DNA of 64,000 nt, from assembly GCF_900114385.1 (NCBI RefSeq), contig NZ_FOSW01000004.1, forward strand, positions 248,001 through 312,000. The letters are read 5' to 3'. Numbering within the stretch: position 1 is the first letter of the stretch; each line of letters starts with the position of its first letter. Below, in pieces: positions 9,225-17,027 of this stretch. Source of the stretch: Geodermatophilus ruber (GTDB taxonomy: Bacteria; Actinomycetota; Actinomycetes; Mycobacteriales; Geodermatophilaceae). The position numbers and the translations under genes are program-made. The notes under the pieces are model-generated. The model had not been told where the DNA came from. It saw only the letters and a list, made by a program, of their open reading frames with translations, and made no database searches.

Positions 9225-9686
9225 TCAGCCGCTCACGGTCATCGTGCCGGACTGGCCGAGCTGGATGTGGAACGTGCAGTCGAAGGGGTACTCGCCCGGC
9301 TCGGTCACCTCGAACTCGATCGTGCGACTCTCCCCGGGCGCCAGCAGCGGGATCTCCGCCGCGATCGGCTGGGGGCCGGCGTCCGGCCGGAACCGGAAGT
9401 TGTGGGTCAGCTGCTCGGCGATGTTGGCCACGGTCAGGCGCACGGTGCCCGGAGCCACGGTGAAGGTGCTGGGCGTGAACACGTAGTCGTCCTGCGTCTG
9501 CAGGGTGACCTCCTGGACACCGTCGGGGGCGGTGGTGACCGTGCCGGGCGCCGGTCCGGCCGACGTCGTGGGGGCCGGACCGGAGGGCTCGTCGCCGCCC
9601 CCGCAGCCGGCCAGGACGCCGGTCAGCAGCACCGCCCCGGCCAGCACCGCGGCGCCGCGCCGCTGCCGTCGCCCGCGACCGTTCAT
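9225..9686 (-). CDS. Cupredoxin-domain lipoprotein
   Basis: A 153-residue lipoprotein: an Arg-rich n-region, hydrophobic stretch and lipobox LAGC with Cys28, followed by a Gly/Pro/Thr linker and a plastocyanin-like domain from about residue 57. Type 1 copper ligands are visible as His95, Cys137, His140 and Met149. It should be exported, lipid-anchored and bind copper for one-electron transfer. Its ATG overlaps the stop of the NUDIX gene by four bases and it is followed two bases later by marP, so it is embedded in the operon. The corresponding Mycobacterium locus, as remembered, has no cupredoxin at this position. Confidence 0.87.
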   Translation of the reverse strand: MNGRGRRQRRGAAVLAGAVLLTGVLAGCGGGDEPSGPAPTTSAGPAPGTVTTAPDGVQEVTLQTQDDYVFTPSTFTVAPGTVRLTVANIAEQLTHNFRFRPDAGPQPIAAEIPLLAPGESRTIEFEVTEPGEYPFDCTFHIQLGQSGTMTVSG

Positions 9687-10441
9687 CGCGGGGGAACGGT
9701 ACGCGCCGGAGGCCCGTCGGGCGCGGGGTCGGCGACGGTCGGCGCGGCGGCGTCCTCCTCCTCGGCGGGGTCGAAGGTGGCGGGCAGCTGGGGCCGGCGC
9801 ACCCCCACGGCCGGCAGGTCGCGCACGTCGCGCGCGTCCCACGGCCGGGCCAGCCCCGCGGCGTCGAGGATCGCGTCGAGCAGGGCCGCCGTGAAGCCCC
9901 AGACGACCATGCCGGCCACCCCGAACGCCGGGGCGACGAAGCCCGAGGGGTGCCGGGCGCGGAACCGGTTGGCCGGGTCGACGAGGTCGGCCAGCGGGAC
10001 GCGGGCCACCCGGGCCACCTCGCGCGGGTCGCCGACGGTCACCTCGCGCGGGTCGTCCCACCACGCCACGACCGGGACGACCCGGTTGTCCGACGGCCCC
10101 AGGAACAGCTCCGGCAGGGTGGCCAGCACCCGCACGCCATCCGGGTCGATCCCGGCCTCCTCCTCGGCCTCGCGCAGGGCGGTGCCCACCGGGTACTCGT
10201 CCCCGGGATCGGCGCCGCCCCCGGGGAACGCCGGCTGGCCGGCGTGGGTGCGCAGGTGCGCGGCCTTCTCGATGAGCAGCACGTCGGCGCCCCGCGGGCC
10301 CTCTCCGAAGAGGATGAGCACCGCCGAGCGGCGGGCGGTGGCGCTCGGCCGGAGCGCGCGGTGCCGCAGCGGCAGGTCCGCGGCCGAGTCCAGCAGCGTG
10401 CGGAGGTAGTCGGGCAGGTCGTCGTCCTCGCGCGGAATCAC
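9683..10441 (-). CDS. NUDIX hydrolase, CoA pyrophosphatase-like
   Basis: A 252-residue NUDIX protein. The box (residues 75-97) reads G-x5-E-x7-REAEEEAG, and the upstream LRTHAGQPAFPGGG is the NuCoA signature of peroxisomal/bacterial CoA diphosphatases such as NUDT7 and YeaB. It probably hydrolyses CoA or acyl-CoA to phosphopantetheine and ADP. The GTG start (10441) overlaps the tlpA stop by four bases. The equivalent position in Mycobacterium tuberculosis (Rv3672c) also holds a NUDIX gene. The C-terminus is an Asp/Glu/Pro-rich tail of about 25 residues. Confidence 0.9.
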   Translation of the reverse strand: MIPREDDDLPDYLRTLLDSAADLPLRHRALRPSATARRSAVLILFGEGPRGADVLLIEKAAHLRTHAGQPAFPGGGADPGDEYPVGTALREAEEEAGIDPDGVRVLATLPELFLGPSDNRVVPVVAWWDDPREVTVGDPREVARVARVPLADLVDPANRFRARHPSGFVAPAFGVAGMVVWGFTAALLDAILDAAGLARPWDARDVRDLPAVGVRRPQLPATFDPAEEEDAAAPTVADPAPDGPPARTVPPR

Positions 10442-11016
10442 AGCGCAACCCCCAGATGCTCGGCAACCAGGCCCTCGAGCTCCTCGAGCGAGGTGACCGG
10501 CCGCAGCTGCAGGTGGGCGATCGACCCGTCGGCCCGCAGGAAGTAGGTGTAGGGCAGCCCGCGCAGCCCCTGCTCGGTGGCCAGGTCCCCCTCCGCGTCG
10601 ACGCCGGTCGGCATGGTGATCCCGGCCTCGGCGGCGAAAGCCGTCCCGTTGCTCGCCGTGTCCTGGCTGACCAGGCCGACGACGCGCAGCCGGTCGCCGG
10701 CCGCGTCGGCCAGCTGCTGGATCACCGGCAGCTCCTCCCGGCAGGGCGCGCACCAGCTGGCCCACAGGTTGACCACGGTCGGCACCCCCGGCGCCCGGCC
10801 GAGATCCAGCTGCCCACCGCCGAGGCAGTCGACGGTGACGGCGGCCAGCACCTCGCCGCCGGAGGCCCGCTCCTCGGGCTGCTCGGGGCAGGCCGCGGTG
10901 GTGTTCTCCACCGTCGGGGTGGGCGTCGGCTGCTCGTCCGTGCCGCCCGCCGAGCAGCCGGTCAGCGCCAGCCCCAGCAGCAGCCCACCGGCCGCCGCTC
11001 TGCCGCGGGCGCTCAT
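10438..11016 (-). CDS. TlpA/ResA-family thiol-disulfide lipoprotein
   Basis: A 192-residue exported thioredoxin-fold protein. The signal peptide ends in a lipobox LTGC with Cys21, followed by a Thr/Pro linker; the redox motif is WCAPC at residues 88-92, and GLPYTYFL supplies the cis-proline loop region. Members reduce or oxidise cysteine pairs outside the membrane. A periplasmic disulfide partner is of interest because the downstream MarP is predicted to carry a disulfide. It overlaps nth and the NUDIX gene by four bases on each side. Confidence 0.9.
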   Translation of the reverse strand: MSARGRAAAGGLLLGLALTGCSAGGTDEQPTPTPTVENTTAACPEQPEERASGGEVLAAVTVDCLGGGQLDLGRAPGVPTVVNLWASWCAPCREELPVIQQLADAAGDRLRVVGLVSQDTASNGTAFAAEAGITMPTGVDAEGDLATEQGLRGLPYTYFLRADGSIAHLQLRPVTSLEELEGLVAEHLGVAL

Positions 11017-11822
11017 TCGGTGTCGGAGGCGGCCGGGGTCTTCACCAGCTTCAGGGCGACCTCCGGGTCCGTCGGGCCGATGCCGTAGGACGGGCACCAG
11101 CGGGCCAGACCGCACCCGCCGCAGGCGGGCTTCCTGGCATGGCAGACCCGCCGCCCGTGGAAGATCACCCGGTGGCTGAAGTCGGTCCACTCCTTCTTGG
11201 GGATCAGCTCGGCGATCTCGGCCTCGACCTTGACCGGGTCCTCCTCCGCCGTCCAGCCGAACCGCCGGACCAGCCGGCCGAAGTGGGTGTCGACGGTGAG
11301 CCCGGGAACGCCGAAGGCGTTGCCCAGCACCACGTTGGCCGTCTTGCGCCCGACGCCGGGAAGGGTGACCAGGTCGGCCATGCGCCGCGGCACCTCGCCG
11401 TCGAAGCGCTCGACCAGCGCCCGGGCGAGACCGAGCAGCGAGTTGGCCTTGGCCCGGAAGAAGCCGGTGGGCGTGAGGATCTGCTCCAGCTCGGCCCGGT
11501 CGGCGCCGGCGAGGGCCGCGGCGTCGGGGAACTTCGCGAACAGCGTCGGGGTGACCTTGTTGACCGTCTTGTCGGTGGTCTGCGCGGAGAGGACGGTGGC
11601 CACCAGCAGCTCGAAGGCGCTGGTGAAGTCCAGCTCGCAGTGCGCGTCGGGGTGGATGAGCGCCAGCTCGCGGGCCATCCGCCGGGCCCGGCGGGTGCGC
11701 GCCAGCGGTGTCTCCTCCGGGTCGAACGGTCGGGCCCCACCCTCCCCGCCGCCGCCGGCGGCGGCTCGGCGGGCGGGGGCGGCGCGCGGCGGGACGGGGC
11801 GTGCGTAGGCCGGCGTGGACAC
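11013..11822 (-). CDS. nth: Endonuclease III
   Basis: DNA glycosylase/AP lyase of base excision repair, removing oxidised pyrimidines; 269 residues from the GTG used here. The helix-hairpin-helix LPGVGRKTA (154-162) carries catalytic Lys160, the catalytic Asp178 is in VDTH, and a [4Fe-4S] cluster is bound by Cys227, 234, 237 and 243 in C-x6-C-x2-C-x5-C. The first 35 residues are low-complexity Pro/Ala/Gly and may not all be translated; an in-frame start at 11918 would add 32 more. First gene of the operon running to marP, as in Mycobacterium tuberculosis Rv3674c-Rv3671c. Confidence 0.94.
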   Translation of the reverse strand: MSTPAYARPVPPRAAPARRAAAGGGGEGGARPFDPEETPLARTRRARRMARELALIHPDAHCELDFTSAFELLVATVLSAQTTDKTVNKVTPTLFAKFPDAAALAGADRAELEQILTPTGFFRAKANSLLGLARALVERFDGEVPRRMADLVTLPGVGRKTANVVLGNAFGVPGLTVDTHFGRLVRRFGWTAEEDPVKVEAEIAELIPKKEWTDFSHRVIFHGRRVCHARKPACGGCGLARWCPSYGIGPTDPEVALKLVKTPAASDTE

Positions 11823-11983
11823 GCGGTCGAGGGTAGGCGGATCAGCTGACGTTCCCGGCCCCGTAGCATCATCGGTCGGCCCCCGGCGGAGGATCACCGG
11901 CGGCCTCACGGGGTACACAGGACGTGCACGCGGGTTCCGGCCGAAGTCGGCCCGCCCCCCGACGACGGACGGAGTGAGAGCCG

Positions 11984-12223
11984 GTGGTCGCCCTCATCGT
12001 CATCCTGTTCCCGCCCCTGCTCATCGCCTTCCTCCTGGTCATGGAGCGGGTGGAGGAGCCGCTGCGCCGCCCCACCGGCTCGCGCGAGGTGGCCGAGTTC
12101 CTCACCACGGCGACGCCCGGCGAGGTGGACACGCTGACCACCTCGGGCATCCGCCGGGCGATGTCCCGGTGGCGGCGCCGCCGGCGGGCGCGGACCCGCC
12201 CCGCCGCCCCGCCGCTGGTCTGA
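11984..12223 (+). CDS. Small membrane protein (Rv3675-like)
   Basis: A 79-residue protein with one N-terminal membrane segment ([18 protein letters not shown]) and a basic C-terminus ([11 protein letters not shown]). It occupies the place of Rv3675, a small membrane protein between nth and crp in Mycobacterium tuberculosis. GTG start with GGAG about nine bases ahead. Function is unknown; the Arg-rich tail suggests a cytoplasmic side contacting acidic lipids or nucleic acid. Confidence 0.75.
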   Translation: MVALIVILFPPLLIAFLLVMERVEEPLRRPTGSREVAEFLTTATPGEVDTLTTSGIRRAMSRWRRRRRARTRPAAPPLV

Positions 12224-12396
12224 GCCCCGCGAGCGGGCCGGCCTCACCCCGATGGGGCACTCGCGTCCCCACCGATCGGGTGACGGTGGGCACAGCCCCC
12301 TAGACTCTCTCCGGACGGCGCCGCCGGTAGCGGTCGCTGACCGGGGCCGGCCGGAGGCCGGTGATCCCAGGTAGTCGTGCGAGAGGACACTTAGCA

Positions 12397-13071
12397 GTGG
12401 ACGAGGTACTGGCCCAGTCCGGGCTCTTCCAGGGGCAGTCGGAAGAGGCGGTGGAACCGGTCCTCAGTCGTCTCGAGACCATCACGCTGCCGCGCGGCCG
12501 CGTCGTGTTCAACGAGGGCGAGCCGGGCGACAGCCTGTACATCGTCCTCTCCGGAAAGATCAAGCTCTCCCGCCGGTCGCCCGACGGCCGCGAGAACGTG
12601 CTCGCCGTCATGGGCCCCTCCGACCAGTTCGGTGAGCTGTCGGTCTTCGACCCGGGGCCGCGCACGGCGACGGCCACCGCCGTCACCGACGTCAAGCTGG
12701 CCCGGATGCCGCAGACGGTGATCCGGCCGTGGATCGAGGCGCACCCGGAGATCGGCGAGCAGCTGCTGCGGGTCCTGGCCCGCCGCCTGCGGCGCACCAA
12801 CGACTCGGTCGCGGACCTGATCTTCACCGACGTCCCCGGCCGGGTGGCCAAGGCGCTGCTGCAGATGGCCGACCGCTTCGGCAGCCGCGACGGCGACGGC
12901 CTGCGGGTCAAGCACGACCTGACCCAGGAGGAGCTGGCCCAGCTGGTCGGCGCCTCCCGGGAGACGGTGAACAAGGCGCTGGCCGACTTCGTGCACCGCG
13001 GCTGGATCCAGCTGCAGGGCAAGTCGGTCGTCGTCCTCGACGAGGACCGGCTGCGCCGCCGCGCCCGCTGA
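12397..13071 (+). CDS. crp: Crp/Fnr-family cAMP-responsive regulator
   Basis: Global regulator of the Crp/GlxR type, 224 residues, the same length as Mycobacterium tuberculosis CRP (Rv3676). An N-terminal cyclic-nucleotide-binding domain ([16 protein letters not shown] phosphate-binding cassette near 80-95) joins by a long helix to a C-terminal winged helix with the recognition segment [17 protein letters not shown]. The GTG at 12397 gives MDEVLAQSG, matching the family start; an upstream GTG at 12361 does not. It controls carbon metabolism and development in relatives. A strong terminator follows. Confidence 0.95.
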   Translation: MDEVLAQSGLFQGQSEEAVEPVLSRLETITLPRGRVVFNEGEPGDSLYIVLSGKIKLSRRSPDGRENVLAVMGPSDQFGELSVFDPGPRTATATAVTDVKLARMPQTVIRPWIEAHPEIGEQLLRVLARRLRRTNDSVADLIFTDVPGRVAKALLQMADRFGSRDGDGLRVKHDLTQEELAQLVGASRETVNKALADFVHRGWIQLQGKSVVVLDEDRLRRRAR

Positions 13072-13087
13072 GACGTCGCAGAACGCC

Positions 13088-13124
13088 GAGAGGCCCCAGA
13101 ACCCGCCGGGTTCTGGGGCCTCTC
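13088..13124 (+). terminator. Terminator of crp (probably bidirectional)
   Basis: A perfect 17-bp stem (13088-13104 with 13108-13124) with a GCC loop starts 17 bases after the crp stop and is followed by GCTCTT. It also sits 40 bases beyond the stop of the converging NUDIX gene and may serve both. Confidence 0.88.
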
Positions 13125-13164
13125 GCTCTTCCGCCGCCGCTGTCGGGAGTGACGTGCCGGCGGG

Positions 13165-13956
13165 TCACGCCGGGAGCGGCACCACCAGGCGGATGCGGGT
13201 GCCATCGGGCAGCACCGCCCAGCGGCCGTCGGGCTCGTCCTCGAACGTCGGGCTGATCGGGCTCAGCGGCTCCGGCGGCGAGCCCGCGAGCGCCGCGGCC
13301 ACGTCGGGGAACGGGACCAGCTGACCCAGCGTGTGGATCGTCGGCGGCAGCATCGGCCGGCTGCCGTCGTGGAGCTGGGCCAGCGCGCCGGCCGGCGTCA
13401 CCCAGCCGGCCTCGTCCGCCTCACCGGAGACGTGCCGGGCCTCCTGGCCCACCGGCAGCGCCGCGACGAAGAACTTGGTGTCGTAGCGGCGCGTCTCCTC
13501 CGGCGGGGTGACCCAGTGCGCGAACGGGCGCAGCAGGTCCGCGCGCAGCGCCAGCCCGCGGTCGGCCAGCAGCTCGGCCAGCGACAGCTCCCGGCTCAGC
13601 AGCGCCTGCCGCTGCGCCTCCCAGTCCTCGCCGGAGACGTCCGGGACGACGGTGGCCCCGTCGGGCGGGCCGGCCAGCAGCACGCCGGCCTCCTCGAAGG
13701 TCTCCCGGACCGCGGCGCACACCAGCTCGCGGGCCACCCGCTCGTCGCAGCCGAACACCGCGGCCCACTGCGCCGGCGGCGGGCCCACCCAGGCGGTCTC
13801 GACGTCGCCGTCGCGGAGGTCCACGCCGCCGCCCGGGTAGGCGGTCATGCCCCCGGCGAAGGGCATGCCGCGGGTCCGCCGCAGCAGGTAGACCTCCAGC
13901 CCGGGGGTGCCGTCGCGCAGCAGCAGGACCGTCGACGCCTGGCGGAGTTCGGTCAT
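13165..13956 (-). CDS. NUDIX hydrolase (NUDT19-like)
   Basis: A 263-residue NUDIX protein. The pyrophosphatase motif is split by an insertion: YPGGGVDLRD near 40-50 and AAVRETFEEAGV near 81-92, the spacing seen in NUDT19-like actinobacterial proteins. It probably cleaves a nucleoside-diphosphate-linked metabolite such as CoA derivatives. Its ATG overlaps the RidA stop by four bases and it is the last gene of a DUF4177-RidA-NUDIX operon. In Mycobacterium tuberculosis a metallo-beta-lactamase-fold protein (Rv3677c) lies in this interval; none is present here. Confidence 0.87.
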   Translation of the reverse strand: MTELRQASTVLLLRDGTPGLEVYLLRRTRGMPFAGGMTAYPGGGVDLRDGDVETAWVGPPPAQWAAVFGCDERVARELVCAAVRETFEEAGVLLAGPPDGATVVPDVSGEDWEAQRQALLSRELSLAELLADRGLALRADLLRPFAHWVTPPEETRRYDTKFFVAALPVGQEARHVSGEADEAGWVTPAGALAQLHDGSRPMLPPTIHTLGQLVPFPDVAAALAGSPPEPLSPISPTFEDEPDGRWAVLPDGTRIRLVVPLPA

Positions 13957-14429
13957 GCCCTCAGCTCGACGGTGAGCTCGACCTCGACCGGGGCGCCCAG
14001 CGGGAGCTCCGCGACACCGACGGCGCTGCGGGCGTGCTGCCCGGCCTCACCGAAGATGCGCCCGAGCAGCTCACTGGCCCCGTTGACCACCCGCGGCTGG
14101 CCGGTGAACCCCTCGGCGCTGGCCACGTAGCCGACCACCCGGACCACCCGGACCACCGAGTCCAGCCCCACCAGCTCGTCCACGGCGGCCAGGGCGTTGA
14201 GCACGCAGACCTTGGCGTCGTGCGCGGCGTCCTCGGGGTCCACCGAGCCCCCCACCTTGCCGGTGCGGCGCAGCCCGCCGTCGACGAACGGCAGCTGGCC
14301 GGAGGTGAACACCAGCTGGCCGCTGCGCACGGCCGGCACGTAGGAGGCCACCGGCGCGGCCACCGGGGGCAGCCGGATGCCCAGCTCGGCCAGCCGGGCG
14401 TGCCAGCCCTGGGTCTGCGGAGCAGTCAT
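13953..14429 (-). CDS. RidA family protein (YjgF/YER057c/UK114)
   Basis: A 158-residue RidA-fold protein. SGQLPFVDGGLRRTGKVGG in the first half and APVEVELTVELRA at the C-terminus are typical; the family hydrolyses reactive enamine/imine intermediates. The canonical C-terminal Arg of true RidA is not apparent, as in the longer actinobacterial subgroup (Rv3678c position), so imine deaminase activity is uncertain. It lies eight bases after the DUF4177 gene and overlaps the NUDIX gene. Confidence 0.88.
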   Translation of the reverse strand: MTAPQTQGWHARLAELGIRLPPVAAPVASYVPAVRSGQLVFTSGQLPFVDGGLRRTGKVGGSVDPEDAAHDAKVCVLNALAAVDELVGLDSVVRVVRVVGYVASAEGFTGQPRVVNGASELLGRIFGEAGQHARSAVGVAELPLGAPVEVELTVELRA

Positions 14430-14437
14430 CGCCGGCC

Positions 14438-14611
14438 TCAGCCCACCGGTCGCTTGAGGTAGGCGACCGGCTGCTCGGGGCCGCCCGGGCCGGGGAGCAC
14501 GGTGACCAGCTCCCACCCGTCGACGCCCCAGGAGTCGAGGATCGCCTTGGTGTTGTGGATCAGCAGCGGGATGGTCGCGTACTCCCACTTGACGCGGGCC
14601 GGTTCGCTCAT
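14438..14611 (-). CDS. DUF4177 domain-containing small protein
   Basis: A 57-residue protein: VKWEYATIPLLIHNTKAILD followed by GVDGWELVTVLPG, the WEY...GWELV pattern of DUF4177. Function unknown. It is the first gene of the operon with RidA, a pairing also found in Mycobacterium (Rv3678A-Rv3678c). Its start is 126 bases from the divergent ArsA-type gene. Confidence 0.83.
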   Translation of the reverse strand: MSEPARVKWEYATIPLLIHNTKAILDSWGVDGWELVTVLPGPGGPEQPVAYLKRPVG

Positions 14612-14737
14612 GGGCGCGACGCTAGCGCAGGCCCGCGGCCCCGTCCCGGGCCCCGCCTCGGCCCTTCTGCCGGGTCCCGCCGTGAGCGTGCGAACCGTGG
14701 GGGGCAGGCGGGTCCTTCGACTTCTAGGCTGATCTGC

Positions 14738-15730
14738 GTGGAACCCGAGGCCTTCCCCGTGCGCTGTCACGTCGTGACCGGGAAGGGCGGCACCGGCAAG
14801 ACGACGGTCGCCGCCGCCCTCGCCCTGGCCCTGGCCGCCGACGGCCGCCAGGTGCTCCTCGTCGAGACCGAGGGGCGGCAGGGCATCGCGCAGCTGTTCG
14901 ACACCCCGCCGCTGCCCTACGAGGAGCGGCGGGTGGCGGTGACCCGCGGCGGCGGCGAGGTCAAGGCGCTGGCCATCGACATCGAGCTGGCCCTGCTCGA
15001 GTACCTCGAGATGTTCTACAACCTCAAGCGGGCCGGGCGGGCGCTGCGCAAGATGGGCGCGATCGACTTCGCCACCACCATCGCGCCGGGCCTGCGCGAC
15101 GTGCTGCTCACCGGCAAGATCAAGGAGGCGGTGACCCGCCGGCGCGACGGAGAGCGGGTCTACGACGCCGTGGTCGTCGACGCCCCGCCGACCGGCCGGA
15201 TCACCCGCTTCCTCGGCGTCACCGGCGAGATGGCCGGGCTGACCCGCTCCGGACCGATCAAGACCCAGAGCGACGGGGTGATGGCGGTGCTGAAGTCGCC
15301 GCAGACCGCGGTGCACGTGGTGACCCTGCTGGAGGACATGCCGGTGCAGGAGACCGCCGACGCCCTCGCCGAGCTGACCGCGGCCGGCCTGCCGGTCGGC
15401 TCGGTCGTCGTCAACATGGCCACCGAGCCGCTGCTGCCCGAGGAGGAGCTCGACCGGGTCGCCGCCGGCCGGCTCAGCGGCGCGGAGCTCGCGCCCGCGC
15501 TCGCCGCGGCGCACGTGCACGACGGCGCCGAGCTGGCCACCGCGCTGGCCGCCGAGGCGGTCGAGCACGCGCAGCGCTGGGCGGCCCAGGACGAGCTGCG
15601 CGCCGAGGTCGACGGCCTCGGCCGGCCGGTCGTCGAGCTGCCGCTGCTGCCCGGGCCGATCGATGTCGGCGCGCTGTTCGAGCTGGCCGGCCGGCTCGAG
15701 GACCACTTCCGGACCGAGGCGGCGGCATGA
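14738..15730 (+). CDS. ArsA/GET3-family ATPase, first of pair (BagA-like)
   Basis: A 330-residue ATPase of the ArsA/Get3 class with a deviant Walker [10 protein letters not shown] (15-23) and [10 protein letters not shown] as switch II/Walker B region. Homologue of Mycobacterium tuberculosis Rv3679, which acts with Rv3680 as a pair protecting cells against certain toxic metabolites. GTG start at 14738 is the first in-frame start close to the conserved [11 protein letters not shown] segment. It overlaps its partner by four bases. No arsenic genes are present, so arsenite efflux is unlikely. Confidence 0.9.
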   Translation: MEPEAFPVRCHVVTGKGGTGKTTVAAALALALAADGRQVLLVETEGRQGIAQLFDTPPLPYEERRVAVTRGGGEVKALAIDIELALLEYLEMFYNLKRAGRALRKMGAIDFATTIAPGLRDVLLTGKIKEAVTRRRDGERVYDAVVVDAPPTGRITRFLGVTGEMAGLTRSGPIKTQSDGVMAVLKSPQTAVHVVTLLEDMPVQETADALAELTAAGLPVGSVVVNMATEPLLPEEELDRVAAGRLSGAELAPALAAAHVHDGAELATALAAEAVEHAQRWAAQDELRAEVDGLGRPVVELPLLPGPIDVGALFELAGRLEDHFRTEAAA

Positions 15731-16986
15731 GCACGGCCCCCGACGAGGCGACGACGGCGGAGCACCACCGGCACCCCCGCCCCGCACCGCACCCGATGCC
15801 CGAGGCCCTCCCCCTCGACCTGTCCGAGCTGATCGCCGACCGGCAGACCCGCATCGTCGTCTGCTGCGGCGCCGGCGGCGTGGGGAAGACGACGACCTCG
15901 GCCGCGCTGGCCCTGGCCGCCGCCGAGGCCGGCCGGACGGTCGTCGTCCTCACCATCGACCCGGCCCGCCGGCTGGCCCAGTCGCTGGGCCTGGCGGAGC
16001 TGGACAACGAGCCGCGGCGGATCGACGTCCCCGGGGCCAAGGGCGAGCTGCACGCGATGATGCTGGACATGAAGCGCACGTTCGACGACGTCGTCTGTGC
16101 GCACGCCCCGCCCGAGCGGGCCGAGCAGATCCTCGCCAACCCCTTCTACCAGGCGCTGTCGTCCTCCTTCGCGGGCACGCAGGAGTACATGGCGATGGAG
16201 AAGCTGGGCCAGCTGCGGGCCAGCGAGCAGTGGGACCTCATCGTCGTCGACACCCCGCCGTCCCGGTCGGCGCTGGACTTCCTGGACGCCCCCAACCGGA
16301 TGAGCCGCTTCCTCGACGGCACGATGATCCGGCTGCTCACCGCCCCGGCCCGGGCCGGCGGGCGGGCCGGCATGCGGCTGGTGGGCGCCGGCTTCCTCGT
16401 GTTCAGCCGGATCATCAGCAAGATCCTCGGCGGGCAGCTGCTGCGCGACATCTCCTCGTTCGTCTCCGCGCTGGACACGATGTTCGGCGGCTTCCGGGAG
16501 CGCGCCACGGCCACCTACGAGCTGCTGCGCCGCCCGGGCACCTGGTTCGTCGTCGTCGCGACGCCGGAATCCGACGCCCTGCGCGAGGCCTCCTACTTCG
16601 TCGACCGGCTCTCCACCGAGGGCATGCCGCTGGCCGGGCTCGTGCTCAACCGCACCCACCCGCCGGCCAGCATCGCGCTGAGCGCGACCCGGGCCGCGGG
16701 CGCGGCCGAGGAGGTGCTCGAGGCCGGCGGGGAGGGGGCCGAGCTCGCCGCCGGGGCGCTGCGGTTGCACGCCGAGCGGATGTCGGCGGCGGCCCGCGAG
16801 CAGCGGTTGGCCGACCGCTTCACCAGCGCCCACCCGGAGGTCCCCGTCCGGACGGTGCCCGCCGCCGCCGGCGACGTGCACGACCTCGAGGGGCTGCGGG
16901 TCATGGCCGACGCGCTGACCGGGCCGGACGCCGACACGCCGACGGGGGTGCCCCGGACCCGGATCCTTCCCGCGCGCCATCGCTGA
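15727..16986 (+). CDS. ArsA/GET3-family ATPase, second of pair (BagB-like)
   Basis: A 419-residue partner ATPase. After a His/Pro-rich leader of about 40 residues comes the deviant Walker [10 protein letters not shown] (48-56), then [15 protein letters not shown] and [15 protein letters not shown], the switch regions of Get3-type ATPases. It corresponds to Rv3680. ATGA overlap with the first ATPase indicates coupled translation and probably a heterodimer. The stop is only 41 bases before the PBP start, with no gene between them, although the mycobacterial and streptomycete loci carry a WhiB-family gene there. Confidence 0.9.
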   Translation: MSTAPDEATTAEHHRHPRPAPHPMPEALPLDLSELIADRQTRIVVCCGAGGVGKTTTSAALALAAAEAGRTVVVLTIDPARRLAQSLGLAELDNEPRRIDVPGAKGELHAMMLDMKRTFDDVVCAHAPPERAEQILANPFYQALSSSFAGTQEYMAMEKLGQLRASEQWDLIVVDTPPSRSALDFLDAPNRMSRFLDGTMIRLLTAPARAGGRAGMRLVGAGFLVFSRIISKILGGQLLRDISSFVSALDTMFGGFRERATATYELLRRPGTWFVVVATPESDALREASYFVDRLSTEGMPLAGLVLNRTHPPASIALSATRAAGAAEEVLEAGGEGAELAAGALRLHAERMSAAAREQRLADRFTSAHPEVPVRTVPAAAGDVHDLEGLRVMADALTGPDADTPTGVPRTRILPARHR

Positions 16987-17027
16987 CCGCGACGTCAGGA
17001 GTGCGCCGGGACGTACATTGGCTCGCG

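Noticed and set aside
12376-12391. Crp-like site just ahead of crp
   Set aside because: Only GTG-N8-CAC is present; the outer bases do not match the TGTGA-N6-TCACA consensus, too weak for autoregulation.
14738-16986. Arsenite efflux system
   Set aside because: The ArsA-like ATPases lack ArsB, ArsD and ArsC neighbours and match the Rv3679-Rv3680 pair by order and length.
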